From: Planctomycetota bacterium
Lineage (GTDB): Bacteria; Planctomycetota; UBA1135; GCA-002686595
Reading direction: 5' to 3'
Length of the DNA stretch: 64,000 nt
Assembly: GCA_012959785.1 (NCBI GenBank)
Contig: DUCM01000010.1
Coordinates: 124,386-188,385 of the forward strand
In this document: piece after piece, positions 25,967 through 33,725 of the stretch
How positions within the stretch are numbered: the stretch's first letter is position 1
Layout: each line of letters opens with the position of its first letter
Notes under the pieces: model-generated
The model's input: only the letters and a program-made list of their open reading frames with translations
What the model was told of the DNA's origin: nothing
The model's database searches: none
Translations under genes and position numbers: made by a program

Positions 25967-28036
25967 ATGCTCGCCAAGCCCCTCTTTCTCAGCCTGCTCC
26001 TGTTCTTGCTGCCGGCCCTCAACAGCGGCCTTCCTGGCGCGCTGGGGGTGGCTCCCGAAGACGAGGTCAGCTTGCGCGGAGCCCTGGAGCGGCTGAGAGC
26101 AGGTAGCGCTCCCGAGCGGGCCGCGGCCCAGCGCTGGCTGGCCGCGCACCTCAAGACCAGCGACTATGCGCTGCTCGCTGCAAAGACCCGCGAGGCCGAT
26201 GCCGAGGCTGGCCGGCGCCTGGTGGATGCCCTCGCTTCCGACGGGGCGCACCTGGGGCTGGCCGTGCTCTTGTGCGGCGAAGACAATGATATACTCGCAG
26301 ACCTGGGCGAGCGCGCTTTTTTGGAACTCGTGGCTGACTGGTGTCCTCAAGCCAGGGAGCGGCCGGCGTCGCGGGTGCGCATCAACGCACACTTGGCACG
26401 AGGCGCCGCGCGCGAAACCATCGACGCTCCTCGGAGCGAAGCCGCTCGCGAGGCCTTCGAGCGGCTGGCGCGTTGGCACATGGGCGGCCTGCCCTTGGTC
26501 TTGGCGCCGGTGGCGGCGGGGGAGCCGGTGGTCAGTCAGGGTTTGCGCGGCGGGTTGCTTGCACAACTCACCAGCTTGACCCGCAGCGCCGGCTTGAGCT
26601 ACGCGGGCGTGGGCGATTTTTCGGGGGAGGAGCCCGGTGCAGGCGCCTGGATCCTGATCACCTTGCGCGGTGGAGCGCGCAGCGAGAGCGGCGCTCAGAG
26701 GCTTTTGCGTTGGTGCCGCGCCGTGGAAGCTGGCGCGCCCTCCGCCGCCGACGCGGCCCGCGCCCTGGCCGCCAGCGCCTGGCCCGCGGCTCTCGATTGG
26801 CTCGAGGAGCGTTGGCTCAAACACGGGGATGCAGCGGCTTTGGAGGGACTCTTGCTGGCCGCGCCCCTGGGGCGTGTGAGCTTGGTCTTCAAGGACCGTG
26901 AGGCCTTGCGTGGGCTTCTCGCGCGAGCCGATGCCGCCCTGGCGCCCGGAGGCGCGGGGCGCGCCCAGGCCCAGCGCATCGGCCGCGCCCTGGCCTCCAC
27001 AGCAGCCATGTCCCTGGGCGGCGACGACCGCAGTCTGGACCTCTTCACGGGCTGGCACGCGCTCTCCGCCTCGTCGCGTTGGTTGCGCCTGTGGATTCTC
27101 GAAGGCCGCCGTTCGGGGCGCGGCGATGTGCAGCGTCAGTTGCTCGAGGTCGTGGGGCAGGACCGTCGCGTGCCTGCCGCACTGCGCATGCAGGCTCTGC
27201 GCGCCTTGGTGGCTGCGCCGCGTCTGCCCGAGGCGGCTGTGGGAGTGGAAGGTGCCCGAGAACTCGTGACCTGGGCCCTCGAGCGCGGACTGGGCGGGGA
27301 ATTGATCGAGATCTTCGACGCCCTCGGCGTTGACCTGGACGGCGTTGAACTGGATGGCGCGGCCTCGCCGGGCGGCGTGGCGCAGCGAGCGTTCGCCGCC
27401 CACTGGAGTTTGCGCCGCGGCGATCACGACGGCCTGGTGCGCATCTTGATGCAGAGCGCTAGCGCCAGCGAACCTCTGGCCGACCTGGCGGGGCCGACCA
27501 GCGAGTCCTGGATCCGCGCCATGGTGCGTTGGCGGCGCAGCGAAGGTCGCAGCGAGTTGCAGCGCGCCGTGCGCTCGGCCCTGGAACAACTCGAACCCGT
27601 GGCCCGGGTGCGCCTATCCGAGCTGGCCCTACTTGCCGGTGGCCTCGACGCGCCAGGGCAGGCTGCGGCCTTTGAGGGATTGAGTGCGAAGGCCGAGCTC
27701 TCGACCCTCGATTATGCCTTGCTCGGGGCCTTGGCGGCCTCGGAGTCGGGTGCCGAAGCCCGAGCCGATCTCCTGGAGTATCTCGCCGCTCCGCCCCTGG
27801 CTCCAGAGGCCCGCGAGGCCCTGGCTCGGGGCCTCGATTTCGCGGTTTTTGAGCTTCGGGCTCGGCGCCGTGATAGCGAGGCGCAGGCCTTCATGGCCCT
27901 GGTTTGGCGGGCCATCTCCGCCAAGAACCACCCCTTGCAGAGCCTTCTGAGTCCAGAGCGGTGGCCCAGCCGGGTGCCAGCGGTGGCCCTCAGAATCGAC
28001 CTGTTTGAGCGCGAAATCCCCGCAAAACTGCCTTGA
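25967..28036 (+). CDS. Large secreted alpha-helical-repeat protein of unknown function
   Basis: This 689-residue protein from ATG 25967 has a hydrophobic signal peptide (MLAKPLFLSLLLFLLPALNS). The rest is Ala/Leu/Arg-rich and almost entirely helical, with irregular 35-40-residue repeats (RVPAALRMQALRALVAAPRL; REALRGLLARADAAL) that suggest a HEAT/TPR-like solenoid. No catalytic motif or cysteine pattern stands out, and I do not recognise a named family. Upstream, 123 bases hold the divergent promoters for this gene and accC. Confidence 0.65.
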   Translation: MLAKPLFLSLLLFLLPALNSGLPGALGVAPEDEVSLRGALERLRAGSAPERAAAQRWLAAHLKTSDYALLAAKTREADAEAGRRLVDALASDGAHLGLAVLLCGEDNDILADLGERAFLELVADWCPQARERPASRVRINAHLARGAARETIDAPRSEAAREAFERLARWHMGGLPLVLAPVAAGEPVVSQGLRGGLLAQLTSLTRSAGLSYAGVGDFSGEEPGAGAWILITLRGGARSESGAQRLLRWCRAVEAGAPSAADAARALAASAWPAALDWLEERWLKHGDAAALEGLLLAAPLGRVSLVFKDREALRGLLARADAALAPGGAGRAQAQRIGRALASTAAMSLGGDDRSLDLFTGWHALSASSRWLRLWILEGRRSGRGDVQRQLLEVVGQDRRVPAALRMQALRALVAAPRLPEAAVGVEGARELVTWALERGLGGELIEIFDALGVDLDGVELDGAASPGGVAQRAFAAHWSLRRGDHDGLVRILMQSASASEPLADLAGPTSESWIRAMVRWRRSEGRSELQRAVRSALEQLEPVARVRLSELALLAGGLDAPGQAAAFEGLSAKAELSTLDYALLGALAASESGAEARADLLEYLAAPPLAPEAREALARGLDFAVFELRARRRDSEAQAFMALVWRAISAKNHPLQSLLSPERWPSRVPAVALRIDLFEREIPAKLP

Positions 28037-28234
28037 GAGGCTCCCAGGCCCCTATTTTTCCCATGATGTCCTGCCTGGCCCCGGTCCCGTGGCCCGAGCT
28101 TGGTCCCAACCATGGCCCCGAAAATGGACTTGTGAGTCACTCTCATCCGGATTGGGCTTGATCCGTTCCCCTATAGTGTCCGAAAAGGCTGGGAGACCAC
28201 CTACAGGCTCGCCCATCCGCTCCCTGTTTCAAAC

Positions 28235-28984
28235 ATGTCTGAACCCGCCGCCAATCCCACCCCCAGCCCTGAATTGAATCTGACTCCTGCACAGCCGGAG
28301 AGCGGTCGAGATTCAACCATCGTGGCCGAGGAGATCCGTATGATCTCCGACCCGCGCGGACAGGTTGCCGAGCAGTTCCGCAGCCTGCGCAACTCGATCA
28401 CGGCCCTCAACCCCGATGGAGCGCCGCGCACTCTGGCGATCACCAGCGCCATCGCCGGCGAAGGCAAGTCGGTGGCGGCGGTCAATCTCGCCATCGCCAT
28501 GGCCGAGCTGCCCGGCAAGGAAATCCTGCTGGTGGACGCCAACCTGCACAATCCGTCCCTGGAGCACTACATGGGCCAGGCTCAGCACCAGGGCTTTGCC
28601 GATGTGTTGCGCGGAGGCTGTTCCCTCGACGCCGCCCTGCGTCCCACCTGCGTGGACGGCTTGGCGCTCATGGGAGCCGGTAGCCTGCCCGAAAACCCCT
28701 CCAAGCTGCTCGGTTCCGACCGCACGCGAGTCGTCCTGAACACTCTCAAGCAGCGCTTCTCCTACGTGTTGATCGACACGCCCGACGCCCTTTCGATCAG
28801 TGATGCGAGCATGATCGGCGCCCTGGCCGATGGCACCCTCCTGGTTGTGCGCATGGGCTTTACCGCGCGCAGCCTTGTGGAACAGACCTATAATCAGCTC
28901 GAAACCCTTGGCGGCAATGTCCTCGGGACCTGCCTCACCGGCGGTGACCAGGTGCAGCACACGGGCGGCGTCTCCAACTCCTGA
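28235..28984 (+). CDS. BY-kinase-like (CpsD/CapB/Wzc-type) P-loop ATPase
   Basis: This 249-residue protein begins at ATG 28235. After a 40-residue Pro-rich leader come VAEQFRSLRNSI, a Walker A SAIAGEGKSVAAVNLAIAMAE, a Walker A' LLVDANLHNPSLEHYMG and the Walker B FSYVLIDTPD, in the order of bacterial tyrosine kinases that control polysaccharide chain length. The A' motif is DANLHNP, not the usual DxDLRRP, and the tail lacks the Tyr cluster used for autophosphorylation. Autokinase activity is therefore uncertain. No Wzy or glycosyltransferase is nearby; the Mla-type operon begins 67 bases downstream. Confidence 0.8.
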   Translation: MSEPAANPTPSPELNLTPAQPESGRDSTIVAEEIRMISDPRGQVAEQFRSLRNSITALNPDGAPRTLAITSAIAGEGKSVAAVNLAIAMAELPGKEILLVDANLHNPSLEHYMGQAQHQGFADVLRGGCSLDAALRPTCVDGLALMGAGSLPENPSKLLGSDRTRVVLNTLKQRFSYVLIDTPDALSISDASMIGALADGTLLVVRMGFTARSLVEQTYNQLETLGGNVLGTCLTGGDQVQHTGGVSNS

Positions 28985-29051
28985 AAAGGAGCCCGGGCGC
29001 GCCCAACAGAGGGGAGCATCGCCCGCGCAATGGGTGTAGTCTGCCCGGGCC

Positions 29052-30170
29052 GTGAGCGCCCCGACTTTTGAGCTGACGCGAGCCTCTGGCCGCGATTCCG
29101 CCGCCCTGGAGCTTCGTGGGCACTGCCATCTCGAAGGTGCTGCGGATCTCTGGCGGCAATTGCAGGCAGGCCTGGGCGCCAAGCGCGCCCTCGACCTGTC
29201 GGGCCTCGAGAGTCTCGACGGTGCCTCCGCAGCCCTCTTGCAAGCTCTGGTCGCCGAAGCCGAGAGCCGCGGCGGCGCCCTGGAACTGGTGGGCGCCAGG
29301 GCTGAGGTGCACAGGATGCTCGCGCTCTACTCCTGCGACAGCCCCGGTGAATGCGCTCCCGCGCGGCAGCGCGAGCCAGGGCTTTTCGACGAGATCGGTC
29401 GAGCCACCCGCGACATCGTTGCGTCCTTGCGCGATGTGCTCTCCTTCATGGGCGACCTCTGCGTTGCGCTCATGCGTGCCGGCCGCGAGCGCGGTTCGGT
29501 CAACCTGCGCGCCGTGCCTAACCTGATGGAGCGCGCCGGGGCGGACGGCGTACCCATCGTGCTCCTGATCAACTTCTTGATCGGCTTGATCATCGGTCTG
29601 CAAGCCGCCTACCAGTTGCAACGCTTTGGCGCAAATGTGTTCGTGGCCAACCTCGTGGGTCTGTCCATGGTGCGCGAGCTCGCGCCCTTGATGACAGCCA
29701 TCGTGGTGGCCGGCCGCTCGGGAGCGGCCTACGCCGCCGAACTCGGCAGCATGCGTGTCAACCAAGAGATAGACGCCTTGCGCACCCTGGGCATGGACCC
29801 CTACCGATTCTTGGTTTTCCCGCGGCTCTTAGCCACCGTCGCGGTGGTGCCGCTCTTGACCATCGCCGCCATGGTTGTGGGCATCCTCGGGGGCTTGATC
29901 GTCGCCGTTCAAGATCTGGGCATCACCACCACGGCCTATTTCAATCAACTGCACGGCGCGGTGGGGATGTTGGATGTGATGGGGGGCCTTCTGAAGAGCG
30001 TGGTCTTCGCCGTGACCATCACCTTGATCTCCTGCCAGCGGGGTCTCGCCACCCGCGGCGGTGCTGCAGGAGTGGGCAGCGCCACGACTTCGGCGGTGGT
30101 GGTGATCCTCTTCTCACTGGTAGTGATCGACGCGCTATTTACCGTGACCTTCAACCTGTTTGGGATCTAA
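29052..30170 (+). CDS. mlaE: MlaE-type ABC permease with N-terminal STAS domain
   Basis: This 372-residue protein uses GTG at 29052. Residues 1-~95 form a STAS domain (ALDLSGLESLDGASAALLQAL), the role played by MlaB in trans in Escherichia coli. The permease follows: INFLIGLIIGLQAAYQLQRFGANVFVANLVGLSMVRELAPLMTAIVVAGRSGAAYAAELGSM with the coupling helix MRVNQEIDALRTLGMDP. It sits in the inner membrane as part of a phospholipid transporter. The ATPase gene starts three bases after its stop. Confidence 0.93.
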   Translation: MSAPTFELTRASGRDSAALELRGHCHLEGAADLWRQLQAGLGAKRALDLSGLESLDGASAALLQALVAEAESRGGALELVGARAEVHRMLALYSCDSPGECAPARQREPGLFDEIGRATRDIVASLRDVLSFMGDLCVALMRAGRERGSVNLRAVPNLMERAGADGVPIVLLINFLIGLIIGLQAAYQLQRFGANVFVANLVGLSMVRELAPLMTAIVVAGRSGAAYAAELGSMRVNQEIDALRTLGMDPYRFLVFPRLLATVAVVPLLTIAAMVVGILGGLIVAVQDLGITTTAYFNQLHGAVGMLDVMGGLLKSVVFAVTITLISCQRGLATRGGAAGVGSATTSAVVVILFSLVVIDALFTVTFNLFGI

Positions 30171-30173
30171 CTC

Positions 30174-30944
30174 ATGACCCTCTCAGCCATCTGCATTCGC
30201 GACCTCTCCGTTGGCTACGGAGGCCTTGCGATTCTCGATGGGCTCAATTTTGAGATCCGGCGCGGCAGCATCTTCGCGATACTGGGCGGCAGCGGCTGCG
30301 GCAAGACGACCCTCCTGGAGAACCTGATAGGCATCCAGGAACCCCTCGCCGGCGAGATCGACATCACTGGGTTCGGGACACCCGACCTGGACCGCGGTTT
30401 TCCGCCCTACGGGGTTAGCTTTCAGGGTGGAGCCCTGTTCGGTTCCATGACTCTGCTCGAGAATGTGTCCCTGCCGCTCGTGCGCTGGACGACCCTCGCC
30501 GAGAGCGCCATAGAGGCCGTGGCCTCGGCGCGCCTGCGCTTGGTGGGGCTGGCTGGCTTTGAGAACCACTTGCCCAACGAAGTCTCCGGAGGGATGCAGA
30601 AGCGCGCCGGCATTGCCCGCGCCCTGGCCATGGAGCCCTCGCTCTTGTTCCTGGACGAGCCCTCTGCGGGGCTCGACCCTTCGACGGCGGTGGAGTTGGA
30701 CGACCTCCTCTGCTGCCTGCGTGACGACCTGGGTGTCACCACTGTGCTCGTAACTCACGAACTGGCCAGCATCTTCTCCATTGCCGACGATTGCATCATG
30801 CTCGACAAACAAGCAAGGGGCATCATTGCCAGGGGCTCGCCCACGAGCTTGCGCGATGAGAGCCAGGACCCCACCGCGCACGCTTTCTTCAACCGCCTGC
30901 CCAAAACGCCTCCCCAGCCAGGAGTGAGTGAAAATTGTCTGTAA
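30174..30944 (+). CDS. mlaF: MlaF-type ABC ATPase
   Basis: This 256-residue protein starts at ATG 30174. It has Walker A LGGSGCGKTTLLENL, Q-loop SFQGGALFGSMTLLENV, signature VSGGMQKRAGIARALA, Walker B LLFLDEPSAGLDP and switch His in LVTHELAS. It powers lipid movement by the permease encoded just upstream. Its last codons overlap the MCE gene by ten bases, and the AGGAG for that gene lies within its 3' end. Confidence 0.94.
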   Translation: MTLSAICIRDLSVGYGGLAILDGLNFEIRRGSIFAILGGSGCGKTTLLENLIGIQEPLAGEIDITGFGTPDLDRGFPPYGVSFQGGALFGSMTLLENVSLPLVRWTTLAESAIEAVASARLRLVGLAGFENHLPNEVSGGMQKRAGIARALAMEPSLLFLDEPSAGLDPSTAVELDDLLCCLRDDLGVTTVLVTHELASIFSIADDCIMLDKQARGIIARGSPTSLRDESQDPTAHAFFNRLPKTPPQPGVSENCL

Positions 30945-31984
30945 CCAATACCAACCGCTGGAAACTGGGCCTCTTTGTCACCCTCGGCTGCGGCCTGCTG
31001 GTGGGCATCTTGATGTGGCTCGGGATCAGCCAACTGCAACAACGGACCACGCCAGCCTACTTCTACTTCGACGAGACCGTCAACGGCCTCGAGATCGGCT
31101 CACCGGTGAAGTTTCGAGGCGTGTCCATTGGCAGCGTGGACGAGATCATGCCTGCCCCCGATCGCCGCAACATCGAAGTACTCGCTGGCTTGTTCGTCGA
31201 ACGCCTGGAGAATTTTGGTATTGCGCCGGAGGAATTGGAGCGCGGCGCACCCGCTCACCGTTTTGTTTCGGACGACCTGCGCGCGCAACTGGTGACCTCT
31301 GCCTTGACCTCGGTCTCCTTCATTCAGATCGATGTCTTCGACCCCCCTCCGCCGCGCCGGACCTACACCTTCCCCACGCCCTGGGAGACGATTCCCACCA
31401 CCCAGTCGACCTTCAAGAGTCTCGAGGAGGGCTTGCGGGGCGTACTGAGCGGCACCGATGGCCAGCCGGGACTCACCGACTTGCCGGGCGAGATCCTGAG
31501 CCGCTTCGACAGGGTCATCCTCGACCTTGACCTGGCCAGCTCCATGAGCCAACTCCAGGCCACCCTCAAGGAAGCGCGCGACTTGATGGCGGCCCTGCGC
31601 ACGGCGCCCCTCGTGGACGCGCATTCACAAACCAGCGCCGCTCTGGAACTCGCCATCGTTGACATCGGTCGCCTGGCGGCGGGCTTGGCCGGCGAGCCCG
31701 GCTCACCCGGTCAAGCCGAGCGCATCGCCGCGAGTTTCGAAAGCATGGGGGCTTCCGTCGAGGACGCCGACTTCACTGGCGCCATGGATTCCTTGCGCGG
31801 CGCGGGGGAGGGGTTCCGGGGCAGCGGCGTCGAGCTGACTGCCCTCGTGCGCGAGATGCGTGCTTCGCTGGTGCACTTGCAAGCGACCTTGGTTTCCCTG
31901 GAAAACCTCACCAACCTCCTGGCCCGCGATCCCGGCTCCATTCTCCACGGCCGCAGCCCCCAGCCCCTGCCCTTCCGTCGTTGA
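30935..31984 (+). CDS. mlaD: MlaD-type MCE-domain lipid-binding protein
   Basis: This 349-residue protein most likely starts at TTG 30935, ten bases after an AGGAG. A single N-terminal membrane helix (LGLFVTLGCGLLVGILMWLG) is followed by one MCE domain (YFDETVNGLEIGSPVKFRGVSIGSVDEI). The C-terminal ~180 residues are helical and coiled-coil-like. MCE proteins form hexameric rings or tunnels that bind lipids in the periplasm; the long helical tail resembles the tunnel-forming type more than the short E. coli MlaD. Confidence 0.9.
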   Translation: MSVTNTNRWKLGLFVTLGCGLLVGILMWLGISQLQQRTTPAYFYFDETVNGLEIGSPVKFRGVSIGSVDEIMPAPDRRNIEVLAGLFVERLENFGIAPEELERGAPAHRFVSDDLRAQLVTSALTSVSFIQIDVFDPPPPRRTYTFPTPWETIPTTQSTFKSLEEGLRGVLSGTDGQPGLTDLPGEILSRFDRVILDLDLASSMSQLQATLKEARDLMAALRTAPLVDAHSQTSAALELAIVDIGRLAAGLAGEPGSPGQAERIAASFESMGASVEDADFTGAMDSLRGAGEGFRGSGVELTALVREMRASLVHLQATLVSLENLTNLLARDPGSILHGRSPQPLPFRR

Positions 31985-31986
31985 CC

Positions 31987-32562
31987 ATGAACATCTCCCG
32001 TAGCGCCGTTTTGCTCTTCTGTTCTTCTCTCGTGGGTTGTCTCTCCCAGAGCGCCCCGCCCGACGAGCACTACTTCACAGCTCCGTTGCCGCCCCTCGCA
32101 AGTCACATCCAACCGGGCACCCAACCTCTGCGCCTGGAGTTCTCGCAAAGCTCGGCGGTGACTTCTGAATCCATGCTCTGGCGCCTGAGCGCCACCGAGG
32201 TCGCCCCCGACCCCGAGAACTCCTGGGCCGTGCATCCCGCGCACACCCTCGAGGAGCGACTGCGCGACCTGCTCTTCTCCCAAAACGGTTTTCGCGTTTC
32301 CATCACATCCTCAGCACACTTGCTCTCGGTGCGATTCGTCATTCTCGAAGGTGCCCTCAGCCATGGCGGCCTGGCAAGGGTCGAAGTTGTCGCCACCTTT
32401 AGACCCGGGCAAGGCAGCGACCTGCGCCGCCGCTTCCACGAAGAAGAGCCGCTAAAATCGCTCCAGCCCAGCGCCCTCGCCGCCGCCACAGGCCGAGCCC
32501 TCGACCGCCTCGCCCGTTCCCTCTCCGAGTGGACCGTGGAGCAGGCTGGGGCAGGGGAATAG
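31987..32562 (+). CDS. ABC-transport auxiliary lipoprotein (PqiC-like)
   Basis: This 191-residue protein starts at ATG 31987, two bases after the MCE stop. A signal peptide ends in the lipobox SSLVGC, giving a lipid-anchored Cys near residue 17. The remainder (YFTAPLPPL, LEERLRDLLFSQNGFRV, LSVRFVILEGA, ALAAATGRALDRLARSL) fits the ABC_trans_aux/PqiC fold, an outer-membrane partner of MCE tunnels. Its place at the end of the operon supports this. Its stop lies inside a strong hairpin. Confidence 0.8.
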   Translation: MNISRSAVLLFCSSLVGCLSQSAPPDEHYFTAPLPPLASHIQPGTQPLRLEFSQSSAVTSESMLWRLSATEVAPDPENSWAVHPAHTLEERLRDLLFSQNGFRVSITSSAHLLSVRFVILEGALSHGGLARVEVVATFRPGQGSDLRRRFHEEEPLKSLQPSALAAATGRALDRLARSLSEWTVEQAGAGE

Positions 32563-32609
32563 GGGGGCGCTAGCTCGGGCCCCACCGGGCCCGCCCAAGC
32601 CCCTATTCC
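32556..32609. terminator. Bidirectional hairpin terminator between convergent genes
   Basis: GGAATAGGGG at 32556-32565 pairs perfectly with CCCCTATTCC at 32600-32609, with an inner GGGCCC/GGGCCC stem. The hairpin includes the stop codons of both the lipoprotein gene and the convergent sigma gene. There is no T run, so it may block read-through by structure alone. Confidence 0.55.
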
Positions 32610-33295
32610 AAATCCGCCAGGAGTCCCGAGTCGCTCAGGCGTTTCTTGGCGCGGCGGTAGAGGCTGCGGGCGGCGTCATGGCTGAGGCCAAGGCGCTTGC
32701 CAATCTCATCGTACTTGAGGCTGCCATCGATCCGTAGACTCCAGACTTCGTATTCACGGTGTTGCAGGGTCTCGCGGCAGCGTTGAGCCCATTCGGCGAA
32801 GCCGGCCAGAATAGGGGCGCCGGGGTCGGAGCTGGGCAGGATGGCGCCGGGTGTGGTGGAGTCGCCGTCTTGGATCGAGACTGTGGACACGCCGCCACCG
32901 CGGCGTTTGGTGTTGATCGTGCGCACCAGGCCGACCAGGTGGTGCTCCAGGCAGCACTGCAGCCAGGCACGCAGGGATCCCTCGCCGCGGTCTTCAAAAC
33001 TCTCCAGGGAGTTGAGACGGAAGAGTTGCAGGGACAAGCCCTGAACCGCGTCCTCGGGCTCCATGTGGAGCTTCAGGGTGGACCAAGTGCGACTCGCGCG
33101 GGTGCGCTGGAGGAGGTAGTGCCACATCTTGTGGAACACCATCAGTTGGGCTTCCCTGGAACCCTGTCGGGCTCTGTGGAGCAGGACCTCAGTCCGTTCG
33201 TCGTCACCTTTCCTTGGCCGGTTGCCTTCCCGGCTGTCGTCGCCATCCGCTGGCCGGTCATCCTTGCCATCTTCTGGCCGATCGTCGTCAAGCAT
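32603..33295 (-). CDS. ECF-type RNA polymerase sigma factor
   Basis: This 230-residue protein starts at ATG 33295. After an acidic 35-residue leader, region 2 (QLMVFHKMWHYLLQRTRASR, EDAVQGLSLQLFRLNSLESFEDRGEGSLRAWLQCCLEHHLV) and region 4 (WSLRIDGSLKYDEIGKRLGLSHDAARSLYRRAKKRL) are visible. It belongs to the planctomycete ECF groups found next to Ser/Thr kinases. No anti-sigma factor gene is adjacent; a divergent kinase with a membrane helix is, so phosphorylation could be the control. A copy of the recurrent 20-nt element lies 87 bases upstream of the start. Confidence 0.85.
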   Translation of the reverse strand: MLDDDRPEDGKDDRPADGDDSREGNRPRKGDDERTEVLLHRARQGSREAQLMVFHKMWHYLLQRTRASRTWSTLKLHMEPEDAVQGLSLQLFRLNSLESFEDRGEGSLRAWLQCCLEHHLVGLVRTINTKRRGGGVSTVSIQDGDSTTPGAILPSSDPGAPILAGFAEWAQRCRETLQHREYEVWSLRIDGSLKYDEIGKRLGLSHDAARSLYRRAKKRLSDSGLLADLE

Positions 33296-33725
33296 GGCTC
33301 ACTCTCCCGTGTTGCTATGCGTTTCTTTTATGGCAACGGGATGCGAAGTCCCATGCCTCTTGAGAACAGTACGAGCACAGTCTAGCTCGGACTATTCATG
33401 AATTAGTACATGAATCGTTCCGACTTGGCTCCTGGCGGTCTGCTTCGGGTCAATCGCACCGGTTCTCGATTTGCCAAGAGGGAGCCGCCAGTGGCCAAGA
33501 GGGCGGTGAAGCCGCCCGTTTGGGGTGGTTCAGGTGCTTGGGCATGAACAGGCCGAGCCAGTTCCAATCGCACCTTGACTGGCTCAAGAACAGAAGAATT
33601 CACAGCTTGACTGTCTCTCAAGGCCAATCCTCCCCAGGCCAATCCCTGCCTTTAGCCCCTTACCCGCCCGCAAGCAAAGGCGATTTCGCCGGAGGGGGGA
33701 GCGTTGCTAGACTGGGGAGAGTTCC
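33296..33725. promoter_or_regulatory. Divergent control region between sigma factor and kinase genes
   Basis: These 430 bases hold no convincing gene. They contain a copy of the 20-nt element at 33382-33401 pointing at the sigma gene, and directly behind it a degenerate copy (33408-33428) facing the other way. Nearer the kinase are two TTGACT boxes (around 33572 and 33607) that could be -35 elements. No clear -10 box could be fixed. Confidence 0.45.
33382..33401 (-). repeat. 20-nt intergenic element, copy 1
   Basis: Read on the minus strand it is TCATGAATAGTCCGAGCTAG, two or three changes from the consensus. It points toward the ECF sigma gene. Confidence 0.6.

Noticed and set aside
25844-27589. 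Extension of the accC frame to a 1035-residue protein
   Set aside because: The extra N-terminal part is antisense to the secreted helical-repeat gene and has the His/Gln/Gly-rich make-up of shadow frames. The biotin carboxylase starts naturally at MFKSLLIANRGE.
32603-33401. A 208-codon plus-strand frame opposite the sigma gene
   Set aside because: It is the mirror of a clear ECF sigma factor.
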